64,000 bases of DNA from Phycisphaera sp. (GTDB taxonomy: Bacteria > Planctomycetota > Phycisphaerae > Phycisphaerales > Zrk34), in contig WGMA01000024.1 in the NCBI GenBank assembly GCA_016125285.1, positions 62,001-126,000 of the forward strand. Direction: 5' to 3'. Below the pieces are notes generated by a model that did no database searches, was not told where the DNA came from, and saw nothing but the letters and a program-made list of their open reading frames with translations. The translations under genes and the position numbers were made by a program. Shown one piece after another: positions 28,301-36,436 of the stretch. Within the stretch, counting starts at the first letter, position 1, and every line of letters begins with the position of its first letter.

Positions 28301-29779
28301 GTACACCGCGCCGCTCACATCGGTCACGAGGCACACCGGGTAATTGATCTTGGGCGGCACGGCGAACATCGTCACGTCGAAATCGTCAGGCGCGTGCACG
28401 TCGTTGATCGACGCGTTCGTCCCCGCCGAGCCCCCGGCGTCCGTGTCGCCCTTCTTCTTGCCCTTCATCGCGACGAGCTCGGGGAACTTCGGGTCTTCGT
28501 ACGCCTCGATCTCACGGATGCTGCCCCACGCCCCGGTCGACGAGCCGAGGTAGTTCACACGGAGGTAACGCGTGTTGGGGGCGTCGACCTTGAGCTCATC
28601 CACGCCGTTCGGCTTGCCGTTCTTCGACTCATCCTGCAGCGCATTCCACTTGTTTCCGTCGGCCGAGCCTTCAAGCGTGTATTGGTACGCGCACCCGGTC
28701 ATCGCCTCCCAGTGGATGCGGACGCCGCGCACGTGCTGCGGCTCGCCGAGATCGATCTGCAACCATTGCGGCGCGCTGCCGCTGGACGCGCACCAACGCG
28801 TGTCCAGGTCGCCGTCCACCGCGTTCTTGACCAGGTTGTTCTTGTTCGTCTCCTCACTGGACGCCTTGACGGTCATCCCCGAGGCGAGGTTGGCCGGTAC
28901 ACCGGTCTTGTCGCCGTCCGCGGCGGGCTTCGATGCGATCGCTGTCTGCCCGGCCAGCTCGACGGCCTTGGCGATCGCCGCCTCGTGGCCGTGGTCGGAG
29001 ACCGGCTGGTAGGCGTCGAGGCGGTCCAACGCCCAGAGGAAACCGCGCGCCACGGTGTTCATCCACTGCTGCGTCTCGACGGTCTCGTTGTGGTGACCGA
29101 CCGTCGTGCCGAAGACACGTGTCTTGTTCTCGAAGATGTTCGTCCAGAAGCAGGTGTCGTAGATGTCGGTGGGCTTGCCGTTCTCCAGCCGACGGGCCTG
29201 CGCGAGCGGCGTGGCGGTCTTGAGCACCTCGGAGATGCGGTACAGCTCGCCCTTCGGCGTGTCCCACGACTTGCCGAGATCGGCGACGATCGGGTTGTCC
29301 GGCGCGACCGTCTCGACCTTGTACGCGTAGTGCGCCCCGTGGTTGTGCGAGCGCACGCCCAGGAACTGCACCCACGGCTCGACCTTGCCGAACCCGTAGC
29401 TGTGCATCGCGCAGTGCATCACGACGCCGGGCATACCCGCGCGGTGCGGGGCGAGGATCTTGTCGATCCACTTCGGGTCGGTCTCGTTCGCGAAGCACTC
29501 GTTGTGGAAGATGATGTCGTACTTCTTGGCCAGGTCCTCCTCGTAGACCGGCACGCGGTCCGAGCCGGAGTGCAGCACGATGGTCCACTCGATCGGCGTC
29601 TTGCAGCGTGCGGAGATGCCCTGGGTGATGGTGTGCTGCTGGCGCTGATAATCGTGGCAACAGCCGCCGGTGATCATCAGGGCGCGGATCGGTTTGCTCT
29701 CGGCGAAACCGACCGCGGGCGAAAGCAGGCAAGCGCCGATCAGGCAGGCCAGAACCGCACGACAAAGAACGTTGCGCAT
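25400..29779 (-). CDS. Giant PVC-type heme-binding CxxCH protein with ThuA and discoidin domains
   Basis: 1459 residues. Signal peptide about 1-26; ThuA-like domain about 31-265 (ALMITGGCCHDYQRQQ); F5/8-type C discoidin domain about 300-425; membrane-bound dehydrogenase-type beta-propeller about 455-805 (HAPDDFDVTMFAVPP, GIDGWLYIATGDFGYV); HEAT-like repeats about 830-1290; and a C-terminal single-heme cytochrome with CIACH near 1336 and a distal Met in NSIMPEGL. The family is characteristic of Planctomycetes and Verrucomicrobia and is thought to act in the periplasm on sugars or polyols. ATG 29779 is chosen because AAGGAT lies seven bases before it; a TTG five codons earlier lacks this. Confidence 0.92.
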   Translation of the reverse strand: MRNVLCRAVLACLIGACLLSPAVGFAESKPIRALMITGGCCHDYQRQQHTITQGISARCKTPIEWTIVLHSGSDRVPVYEEDLAKKYDIIFHNECFANETDPKWIDKILAPHRAGMPGVVMHCAMHSYGFGKVEPWVQFLGVRSHNHGAHYAYKVETVAPDNPIVADLGKSWDTPKGELYRISEVLKTATPLAQARRLENGKPTDIYDTCFWTNIFENKTRVFGTTVGHHNETVETQQWMNTVARGFLWALDRLDAYQPVSDHGHEAAIAKAVELAGQTAIASKPAADGDKTGVPANLASGMTVKASSEETNKNNLVKNAVDGDLDTRWCASSGSAPQWLQIDLGEPQHVRGVRIHWEAMTGCAYQYTLEGSADGNKWNALQDESKNGKPNGVDELKVDAPNTRYLRVNYLGSSTGAWGSIREIEAYEDPKFPELVAMKGKKKGDTDAGGSAGTNASINDVHAPDDFDVTMFAVPPKINYPVCLVTDVSGAVYIGVDPNGSLGKIPGKGHVMRCVDTDGDGVADQFTKVTDVRFPRGLFYDHGQLWVQHPPTVTLYTDKDGDGVADESKDIVTGISTDMNEKRGADHTTNGMRMGIDGWLYIATGDFGYVKATGSDGKSLQLHGGAVTRIRPDGSEVEIYDRGTRNICDVAVDPYMNIFARDNTNDGGGWDVRLHHVFGGHAHHGYPILFKNFQDEMIEPLADYGGGSGTGALYVQEPGFGKYSDALLTADWGRSVVYYHPLTPNGADFKAGSEEFVKIPRPTDLDVDPQGDLYIASWKNGGFSYKNEDVGFVARLTPKDHRPTTPPDLGKASDDQLLGYLTSPSHSLHIFTQREILRRGDKPVFRTGLEKLGSDGGATLASRVAAIYTLKQLLGAASTDALLRVSRDPVVRSHALRAIADRLTQVADVPVEPFVAALKDADPRVRLQAVIGLGRLGKPAGAAPLVAMVADPDPLVAHDAIKAMVLLDAGDVALKALDTADARHAAGLCQVLQALHEPAVVNGLIQRLNSTQDRDHTAPIFRALCRLYNVEAEWQGEWWGTRPDTRGPYYNPTKWEQTDKIDKALTAALKAAPADVATKMIVELTRQRVSLAGMSDVLVAMAEAGPAQRSAAVSVLATLADVPPAALPLLKRVALDDKASAADRATAAKALSNVNGNDARDVLVATLGQLMSQDPPAGEAITAFEAYISDKDRAKDAGYFAKVAQSGDAASREVAYAVLLGVVGDKRVKGKDKKAAEDAMNDAWKADASTAAALRAIGRTRDKDYEKQVRASVASSNPAVHDAAIFAAQALRLTNVPGMASGDVIAKLKFEKVLAAAQKLKGDVAEGAKLFTQQGCIACHTVSKDQPPKGPMLADIGKRYSRAELIESILKPSAKIAQGFDTQIFVLKDGTTQVGFVTSESGDSIELRNIAGLPTKIKPGDVKQRTKQENSIMPEGLVANLTTQQLASILDYLQSLKSE

Positions 29780-29929
29780 AACGAGATCCTTCAAATTCGA
29801 TTCGGGAGAATGAAGCTCGGTGGTCTACTCGAAAGCTTGTACAAAGGGCGGGTGTGGTTACGGTACCTCAACGCCGCCGAACCCGCCATGATAGGCGACC
29901 GGACGCGTCACGACACGCCGTTGAATGGG

Positions 29930-30385
29930 TCAGGATCCGCCGTTGCGGGCCGGGGCGAGATTCCACCGCCCCCAGTACGCGATCAGGTCACGGATCATCT
30001 CACGAAACTCAATAAAATCCGCAGGCTTGACCATGTAGCTGTTGACGTGGTTGCCGTAGGCGCGGCTCAGGTCCGTGTCGGCGTCGGAGGTCGACAACAC
30101 GACGACGGGGATCGAGCGGAGGCCGTCGTCGTTCTTGATCGTGCGCAGCACCTCGTGGCCATCGATCTTCGGCAGGCGGAGGTCAAGCAACACGAGGTCC
30201 GGTCGGCGACGGTCGGTGAACGGCTCTTCGCCGCGCAGGAACCGGATCGCCTCCTCGCCGTCAGCCACACGCATCACGTCACTCGGCGTCTCGGCGCCCT
30301 CGAGCGCCAGACGCACGATCTGCGCATGGGCATCGTCGTCCTCAACGAGGAGCAAGCGTAATACGCGTTCTGGCGTTTCACTCAT
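29930..30385 (-). CDS. Single-domain response regulator, Rcp1-like
   Basis: 151 residues. Complete receiver: LLVEDDDAH pocket, phosphoacceptor in LVLLDLRLPKIDG, Thr/Ser in VVVLSTSDAD, lysine in SYMVKPADF, and the typical Rcp1 ending FIEFREMIRDLIAYWG. It lies 76 bases downstream of the PAS kinase at 30462 and mirrors the kinase/Rcp1 pair at 13436-15911; the two receivers are clearly related. The ATG at 30385 was chosen over an earlier start that would add 23 residues with no likeness to the family. Its most likely partner is the adjacent kinase. Confidence 0.9.
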   Translation of the reverse strand: MSETPERVLRLLLVEDDDAHAQIVRLALEGAETPSDVMRVADGEEAIRFLRGEEPFTDRRRPDLVLLDLRLPKIDGHEVLRTIKNDDGLRSIPVVVLSTSDADTDLSRAYGNHVNSYMVKPADFIEFREMIRDLIAYWGRWNLAPARNGGS

Positions 30386-30461
30386 CGGGAACTGCTCACC
30401 ACCCCAAACACCGCGAAAACCACACGCAATGCGAACACTATGATAGACCAACACACGTGGC

Positions 30462-33230
30462 TTAGCGATCTGCTGTCGTTTCGCCTACCACCAGGGAGTC
30501 GGGCAGCCCGACCCAGAAGGTCGCGCCGCCACGCTCGACAGATTCTACCCACGTGCGGCCCCCGTGCATCTCGGTGATTCGCCGAACAATGGCTAGTCCC
30601 ATCCCTGTGCCGTCGATCGAGTTATCCAGACGTTGGAACATCTCGAACACCCGGTCGTGGTACTCCGCCCGGATGCCTTTCCCGTTGTCCCGCACGAAGA
30701 TACGGACCTCGTTATCCACGTGCTCGCAGCCGATCGAGATCCGCGGCGTGTCAGCGTCGCAGCCGTACTTCAAAGCGTTGACGATCAGGTTTTCGAACAG
30801 GTGCGTGAGTCGGTTGCGGTCGGCGCGGATCATCGGCATGTCCGGCGCGACGTCGACTTCGACGCCGCGCTGGCCGATCGCGCTCTGATGGCCGGACACG
30901 ACGTGTGCGACAAGCTCGGACAGCGCGACGCTCTCGGGGTTGTTCGGCACGCGACCGATGCGGCTCAGCTCCAACAACTCATCGATGCAGCGGCGCATCT
31001 TGTTGCCCGCCCGTTCGATCTGCTCGATGAACTCGCGCATGCGGTCGTGCCGATTGGCGCCGATGTCCTGCCGCATCAGGCCGAGGAATCCGAGCATCGT
31101 GACGATCGGCGACTTGAGGTCGTGCGACGCGGTGTAGACGAACTGCTCCATCTCCTGGTTGGTCTGCTCGAGCTCGGCGTTGGCGGCTTTGAGCGACTGC
31201 TCGAACTCGATCCGCTCGGAGATGTCGCGCAGGAATCCGCAGAACTCCCACGTGTCGCGGAGATGGATCGGCACGATGGCCAACTCGACTGGGAACCGCT
31301 TGCCGTCGCGGCGCAAAGCGGACAGCTCGATGCGGCGGTTCAGCACGTTGCCGCGCCCATCCTGGAGGAACCGCTTGAGGCCCCGCTGGTGCGCGTCGTG
31401 GTACTGGTCCGGGATGATCAGCGACGCGAGCCGCTCGCCCACCGCTTCCTCACGCGTCCAGCCGAACACCTGCTCGGCCTGCGGGTTCCACCCGGTCACG
31501 CGGCCGTCGGAGTCCATCGTCACCACCGCGTCGAGCGCCGTGTCGACGATCAGACGCGTGCGCTCCTCGCTGGCGATCAGGCGCTGCTCGGCGAGCTTGC
31601 GCTCGGTGAGATCAACGATGAACGCTACGTGCTCGTCCTCTTCGTCGAGCAGCTTCGCGGCGCTGATCAGGATCGGCACCCGCACGCCGTCCTTGCGGAT
31701 GTACTCCTTCTCGTACGCCTCGAAGCGGCCCGTGCGGCCGAGGCGTTCCATCGCCTCCTCGTAGCGCTCGCGATACTCCGGCGCCGTTAGATCCTTCCAG
31801 CTGATCCTTCCGGAGCAGAGCTCCTCGCGGCTGTAGCCGGTCAGCGCGACGAACGCGTCGTTGACACGCAGGATGCGGCCGGCCGAATCCCGGAACGCGA
31901 TCGCGACGTCTGCGGTGTCGACCATGCGGTCGAGGCGTTCGCGTTCGTGGTAGACCTGCCGCTCGGCCTCACGCCGCGCGGTGATGTCGACCATCACGCC
32001 CCGGAGCGTCGTCGTCTCCCCGTCGCGCACCACGCGAACCACGTTGTAAAGCCACACGACGCGACCGTCCGCGGCGATCATCCGCATCTCGATCTCGAAG
32101 TGATCGTGCTTGCGGATCATCTCGCCGAGCCGGGCCAGGTCGTACGCCCGCGCGTCGGCGTGGATGTGATCGGCCCAGAAGCCGGGCTCGAGCCAGTCGT
32201 CGACGGGATACCCGAGGATGTGCTCCGCCTGCGGGCCCACGTAGCTGAACCGCAGGTCGTCGGCGTTGCATTCCCACGGGATCAGGCGAACGGTCTCCGC
32301 GAGGTCACGGAATCGTTCCTCGCTGGCGCGCAGCTCGCGCTCGGCGCGCTGGCGCTCGACGATCTCCGCCGCGAGCTTCTTGCGCTCGCCTTCGAGGTCT
32401 TCGAGGATGCTGAGCATGGCCAGCGAGCGGTCCGACAGTTCGCTGCGGCTGGCTTCCAGATCGGCGAGCGTCTGCTCGAGCTCGACGGCGCGGCGGTTGA
32501 GCTCGGCGTTGACGTTGTACAGCCGGAGCGTTTCGCGGCGTGACCGCTGGAACATCGGTCGGAACGCGACGATCCACGCCGCCACCAGCGACATGAGCGT
32601 CGCCCCCAGCACCGAGCGCCAGATCAGGTCGAGCGTGGCGAGCGTGTTCCTGAAGTGGCCCTTGTACGCGTCGGTCACGGCGTCGATGCCCAGCAGGATG
32701 TCGCTGTCGTCGACCGCGTCCAGAACGGACCGCGCCGGATCCACACGCAGATCGATTGTCACCTCGGGCGGCGTCTCGGCCACCGCGTGCACCGATGCGA
32801 TAAACGGCTTGGCCCGAGCGCACAGGCGGTACGGGTCTTCCTCGAAGACGCGCTCGACGCTGTCAACGGGCCGCGGCACGCCAACGCCCGGGTCGCCGTG
32901 CATCAGCGCGTTGTGCACACGCTCGAACTCGTCGACGGACTCGGCCAGCCGCTCCCGCGCCGCGCGACGGCGCTCGGGGGTGTCGGCCAGCGACATCTCG
33001 CGGACGCGGTGACCGATGTCGTCGAACGCGTGCCGCTGCTTTTCGCTGTACTCGATGAGCAGCACGTCCCGCTGAAACACGTCCGTCTGATGCTGATAGA
33101 TCATGTACTCGGCGATGGCGAGCGCGCCGAGCAGGCTGAGCGTCACGACCGCACGGATGGCGTGTCCGCGCGTCATCGCTTCACGCGCGCGGAGTGAGAG
33201 CGGTTCGGTGCTGAGTGCGGGGTCGGTCAT
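30462..33230 (-). CDS. Membrane sensor histidine kinase with three PAS domains
   Basis: 922 residues. One helix near 27-45, a periplasmic helical region to about 205 (PilJ/4HB-like, not assigned further), a second helix near 210-230, and a coiled coil about 235-310. Three PAS domains follow, at about 315-425, 430-550 and 560-675, each ending in a DxTxR-like PAC motif. HisKA has the phosphoacceptor in YTASHDLKSPIVTM, and HATPase has NLIVNALKYG, VRDNGKGI and GTGMGLAIVRRI. It starts inside the stop of the ethylene-receptor-like gene (ATGA overlap), so the two are translated together. Confidence 0.92.
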   Translation of the reverse strand: MTDPALSTEPLSLRAREAMTRGHAIRAVVTLSLLGALAIAEYMIYQHQTDVFQRDVLLIEYSEKQRHAFDDIGHRVREMSLADTPERRRAARERLAESVDEFERVHNALMHGDPGVGVPRPVDSVERVFEEDPYRLCARAKPFIASVHAVAETPPEVTIDLRVDPARSVLDAVDDSDILLGIDAVTDAYKGHFRNTLATLDLIWRSVLGATLMSLVAAWIVAFRPMFQRSRRETLRLYNVNAELNRRAVELEQTLADLEASRSELSDRSLAMLSILEDLEGERKKLAAEIVERQRAERELRASEERFRDLAETVRLIPWECNADDLRFSYVGPQAEHILGYPVDDWLEPGFWADHIHADARAYDLARLGEMIRKHDHFEIEMRMIAADGRVVWLYNVVRVVRDGETTTLRGVMVDITARREAERQVYHERERLDRMVDTADVAIAFRDSAGRILRVNDAFVALTGYSREELCSGRISWKDLTAPEYRERYEEAMERLGRTGRFEAYEKEYIRKDGVRVPILISAAKLLDEEDEHVAFIVDLTERKLAEQRLIASEERTRLIVDTALDAVVTMDSDGRVTGWNPQAEQVFGWTREEAVGERLASLIIPDQYHDAHQRGLKRFLQDGRGNVLNRRIELSALRRDGKRFPVELAIVPIHLRDTWEFCGFLRDISERIEFEQSLKAANAELEQTNQEMEQFVYTASHDLKSPIVTMLGFLGLMRQDIGANRHDRMREFIEQIERAGNKMRRCIDELLELSRIGRVPNNPESVALSELVAHVVSGHQSAIGQRGVEVDVAPDMPMIRADRNRLTHLFENLIVNALKYGCDADTPRISIGCEHVDNEVRIFVRDNGKGIRAEYHDRVFEMFQRLDNSIDGTGMGLAIVRRITEMHGGRTWVESVERGGATFWVGLPDSLVVGETTADR

Positions 33231-33862
33231 GAGTCGTCGGTCTGGTGGTCGTCTTCGAATCCCTCGGAAATCGTGTACGGCGCCGCGCGTCCCAGCTCGG
33301 CGGCCATCGCGTTCACCTCGCGTTTGAGGTCGACGATCCGCTGTTCACGGCCCACGGCCACGCGGCTGAACCGCTCCAGTTCGCTGGTCAGCTTCTCCAG
33401 CGCGTCGGCACGCTGCTGAAGCGCCTCCTCGGTGCGAGCTCGCTCGGCGATCTCGTCTTCGAGGCGTTCATTGATCTTAGCCAGTCCGGGCAGCGACAGC
33501 GCTGTGGGGATGATCGGGATCATCGCCAGCACCGTCGCCCAGGACACGATCGCCGTGATCGCCTTGACCAGTGCCGACAGCCGGTAAACGGGCCACCAGA
33601 AGATAACCGCTTCGATCAGGTGCACCGTGCCGCAGGCGAAGATGAACGCGCAGAACAGCCAGAAGATCCGCGGGAAGGGGATGTCGCGCCGCTTGATGAT
33701 GAAATACGCCAGCACGCAGGGGATCGCGGTGTAGGCCCCGAACGTCGCGAGATCTGAGATGATGTGCGTCCAGCCGTGAAACTCCGTCCAGTGTCCGCAA
33801 TGCCAGCGTTCGGGAAAGTCGCTCGTATCGAACAGCGAGGTGGCCAGCACGAGATAACTCAT
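33227..33862 (-). CDS. Ethylene-receptor-like transmembrane sensor without kinase domain
   Basis: 211 residues. Three membrane helices (about 33-56, 66-90, 96-120) match the ethylene-binding domain of plant ETR1. With a constant offset of 12, ETR1 residues Asp25, Tyr32, Pro36, Ile62, Cys65 and His69 correspond here to Asp37, Tyr44, Pro48, Ile74, Cys77 and His81; Cys65/His69 are the copper ligands in ETR1. A coiled coil (about 125-165) and the segment RIVDLKREVNAMAAELG follow, then the protein ends: no HisKA or HATPase. AGGAG precedes ATG 33862 by about nine bases. Its stop overlaps the PAS kinase start (ATGA). Ligand binding itself is not proven by sequence. Confidence 0.85.
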   Translation of the reverse strand: MSYLVLATSLFDTSDFPERWHCGHWTEFHGWTHIISDLATFGAYTAIPCVLAYFIIKRRDIPFPRIFWLFCAFIFACGTVHLIEAVIFWWPVYRLSALVKAITAIVSWATVLAMIPIIPTALSLPGLAKINERLEDEIAERARTEEALQQRADALEKLTSELERFSRVAVGREQRIVDLKREVNAMAAELGRAAPYTISEGFEDDHQTDDS

Positions 33863-33994
33863 GGTCGACGATCTCCTGTAGACCGGCGTCGGGCGCGGAG
33901 CCAACGTTTGAAACGATCAACAACGACAGAACCCGGGCTAGCTCCCCTGCCCTGATGCCGGAACGTGCTTCACATTATACAGGCTTGAACGCGG

Positions 33995-34492
33995 TCAGAC
34001 CGAGGCAAAATGCCGCTGAAGGTAGCGGGTGATGCGACGCGCGCCGATCACGCCGGTGAGCCGCCCGTCGGCGTCGACGATCGGCACGTGGCGGAACATC
34101 CCCACGTCCATCACGTTCAACACGTGTGCGGGGCTGTCGGTTTCGTGCACGACGACGGGGTCGGGCGTCATGGCGTCGGACACCGGCCGCCCCGCCCACA
34201 GGTCGTAGTCGCACGAGAGGCGGTCCAGCACGTCGCGCTCCGACAGGATCCCCACCGGCCGATCGCGCCGCACGACCACGACGCACGCGATGTCCAGCCC
34301 CGCCATCAGCTGGATAACCCGCCCCACGGACGTGTTCGGCTCGACGCACGCGAACGGCATCATCTCCACCGATTCCATCGCGTCTTCGTGGAGCGTCCGA
34401 TCCAGGTCGCTGCGGTAGTTGGTTTCATAGCGGCGAAGCGGGTCGTCGAACGAGGTGGGGTCCGGCTCGTGACGGTGACGTGGCTTGAGCAT
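33995..34492 (-). CDS. Two-CBS-domain protein
   Basis: 165 residues. A short acidic N-terminus (RRYETNYRSDLDRTLHE) is followed by two CBS domains: about 40-95 (VGRVIQLMAGLDIACVVVVR, PVGILSERDVLDRL) and about 103-160 (HVLNVMDVGMFRHVPIVDAD, LTGVIGARRITRYL). CBS pairs bind adenine nucleotides and sense energy state. ATG 34492 follows GGAGGG; the longer open frame is unlike CBS proteins. It is 26 bases downstream of another CBS gene and likely in one operon with it and with the small acidic protein at 35015. Confidence 0.87.
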   Translation of the reverse strand: MLKPRHRHEPDPTSFDDPLRRYETNYRSDLDRTLHEDAMESVEMMPFACVEPNTSVGRVIQLMAGLDIACVVVVRRDRPVGILSERDVLDRLSCDYDLWAGRPVSDAMTPDPVVVHETDSPAHVLNVMDVGMFRHVPIVDADGRLTGVIGARRITRYLQRHFASV

Positions 34493-34518
34493 CGCATGCC
34501 CTCCGCGGCGGGTGGTGA

Positions 34519-34992
34519 TCAGGCGCCCTCGCGAAACGCCATCGCGAGGTGGGATTCGATCGGGTGGACTTTTACGACGTCCGGCAGGTAGTTCTCCACG
34601 ACGTGCGTGATCAGCCCGCGCAGGCCCGTCAACGCGACCGGCCGGCCGGTGATGTCGACCACGCACACCCAGCGCAGGCTGTGCATCCGCATCGTGTCCA
34701 GCAGATCGCCGATCGACGCGCTGAGCGGAAGCGTGTGCAGGTGCCGCGCCATGTGACGCACGACGTGCTCACCGAGCGCGTCGGGCCGCTCGGCCAACAG
34801 CCGGATCAGCAGCTTTTCGTTGAACATGCCGATCGGCTTGCCCGCCTGGTCCACGATGATCACCGCGCCGACGCGGTTGTGCCGCATCGCCGCGTTCGCC
34901 TCGTCGACGGTCGCCAGCGGGTGAACCGTCGGGCAGGGGCGCAGGTCCAGCTGCCCGATCCGGTCGTGCATGAGGTGGTTCAGCGTGCTCAT
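34519..34992 (-). CDS. Two-CBS-domain protein, second copy
   Basis: 157 residues with two CBS domains: about 20-80 (VDEANAAMRHNRVGAVIIVD, GMFNEKLLIRLL) and about 90-150 (SIGDLLDTMRMHSLRWVCVV, LTGLRGLITHVVENYL). GGAGG lies eight bases before the ATG. It is only distantly like the neighbouring CBS protein, so they are not a recent duplication. Adenine nucleotide binding is the family expectation; what it regulates is not visible. Confidence 0.87.
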   Translation of the reverse strand: MSTLNHLMHDRIGQLDLRPCPTVHPLATVDEANAAMRHNRVGAVIIVDQAGKPIGMFNEKLLIRLLAERPDALGEHVVRHMARHLHTLPLSASIGDLLDTMRMHSLRWVCVVDITGRPVALTGLRGLITHVVENYLPDVVKVHPIESHLAMAFREGA

Positions 34993-35014
34993 CAGCGTTC
35001 CCTCCGTGTGTTGT

Positions 35015-35305
35015 TCAGATCCCGTCGTCCGGCGACACCTGCCGCAGCGCGTCGACCAGATCGTCGATCACGTCGTCGATGATGTCGTCCAGCAGGCCGT
35101 CGGCCTCCACGGCGTCCGACGTCAGGTCACGCCGGGCGCGCTCGAGCAGCTCCGTGGGCACGTCCGCGATCGGCTCGCCGGTCGCCGCCCCACGCTTCGC
35201 GGTGACCCACAGCCACTGCGACAGCCCGCCGCTGACCAGCGGATCACCGGGGCGATCGTGCGGACGCAAGCGGTTCGATCCGGTGTGTTGTATGTGTCGC
35301 ACCAT
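35015..35305 (-). CDS. Small acidic protein of unknown function
   Basis: 96 residues from ATG 35305, with AGAGG six bases upstream. The C-terminal half is strikingly acidic and amphipathic (AVEADGLLDDIIDDVIDDLV). The N-terminal half is basic and contains SQWLWVTAKRG. I do not recognise a family. It lies 22 bases upstream of the CBS gene at 34519 in the same direction and probably shares its transcript. Support for a real gene is the ribosome site, spacing and sensible composition. Confidence 0.55.
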   Translation of the reverse strand: MVRHIQHTGSNRLRPHDRPGDPLVSGGLSQWLWVTAKRGAATGEPIADVPTELLERARRDLTSDAVEADGLLDDIIDDVIDDLVDALRQVSPDDGI

Positions 35306-35728
35306 CGTCAACCTCTTTTCTCCCCAAATCCCAGGTTGTCGTCCGGCATCCCGCGGTCGGTGACTTGCGGTACACGTTCATTGTGCCACCCGACACAACG
35401 CCGTTGAATCGGAAACAGGCGCGTCTTGACCTGCGAATTGGTCCGCCCCGAACGTGCGGGGATAACCGAGGCGTAAGGCACGCGCGCGATCCGATAGCGG
35501 AGTTGGGTTTGGCGCGGGGATGCGTCCAGACAGAACATGTCGCTGCTTCCACTGCCCCATCTTCAGCCGTTTGGACATGAGCGTCGTACCTCGTGTCACC
35601 ACCGACGCCACGGCTGCGTTTCTAAATCACTACGTCATTCTTGGCGCGCGTTGCGCATCGATCCACCGGGTTGATGCCCGCAAGGTCGTGGGGAATCGTC
35701 TTAGCCACGGGCTGACGCGACGCGCGCG
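35306..35728. other. Intergenic region of about 420 bases
   Basis: Presumably carries the minus-strand promoter of the CBS operon and the end of the LuxR/kinase transcript. I see no strong hairpin with T-run, no RNA gene, and no reading frame I would trust. TTGACC at about 35425 on the plus strand has no -10 partner. Confidence 0.4.
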
Positions 35729-36436
35729 TCACGCGGTCTTCTGGTCCTCGACCCAGCGCACCGCGTGCTTGATCAGCTCGTTGGCGTCCGCGATCTTCAG
35801 CTTCGCCATGATGTTGGCACGGTGGCTCTCGATGGTCTTGATGCTCAGGTGCAGACGCTCGGCGACCTTCCGGCTGCCCAGGCCCTGCCCCAACAGCTCG
35901 AACACCTGAAGCTCACGATCGGTCAGCGATTCGACGGGCGAGCCCATCGAGTCGGCGTCACGACCGAGGAACGTGTCGAGCAGACGCGACGCCATCCGTT
36001 CGCTGAGATAGATCTGCCCGCGCGCGACCTTGCGGATCGCCTTGATGATCTGGTCCGGCGCCTCCTGTTTCATGATGTACCCCGCGGCGCCGTTGCGCAG
36101 GCAACGCTCCGCGTAGTACCCCTCGTCGTGCATCGACAGCACGAGGATGTGCACGTTGGGGTGGCGCGTCTTGATGTCGCGCAGCGCCCCGAACCCGCTG
36201 ACGCCCTCGAACGTCAGGTCCATCACCGCCACGTCCGGGTTGAACTGCTTGATCGCGTCGAGCGCCTCGTCCGGCGACTCGACGTCGGCGCAGATCTCGA
36301 TATCGCCCTCGTCTTCGATCAGGTGGCGCAGCCCCTGCCGGACGATCGCGTGATCATCCGCGATCGTGATCCGGATGCGGCGCTGCGTCGCCTTGCCGTT
36401 GGTGTTTGTCTTGGTTGATGCCATCGCGGTACTCAT
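35729..36436 (-). CDS. NarL/LuxR-type response regulator
   Basis: 235 residues. Receiver about 20-140 with IADDH pocket, phosphoacceptor in DVAVMDLTFEGVSG, Ser in ILVLSMHDEG, and lysine in GYIMKQEAP; then a LuxR HTH (LTDRELQVFELLGQGLGSRKVAERL). All phosphorylation residues are present, unlike the atypical regulators at 489 and 1287. ATG 36436 overlaps the kinase's TGA (ATGA), with GAGGGGG upstream. It is the cognate regulator of the HisKA_3 kinase by overlap and by the usual NarX/NarL pairing. Confidence 0.92.
   Translation of the reverse strand: MSTAMASTKTNTNGKATQRRIRITIADDHAIVRQGLRHLIEDEGDIEICADVESPDEALDAIKQFNPDVAVMDLTFEGVSGFGALRDIKTRHPNVHILVLSMHDEGYYAERCLRNGAAGYIMKQEAPDQIIKAIRKVARGQIYLSERMASRLLDTFLGRDADSMGSPVESLTDRELQVFELLGQGLGSRKVAERLHLSIKTIESHRANIMAKLKIADANELIKHAVRWVEDQKTA

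Noticed and set aside
27560-30361. Long plus-strand open frame (933 codons) across the PVC cytochrome
   Set aside because: Val/Arg/His-rich shadow of the minus-strand gene, no ribosome site, no domain.
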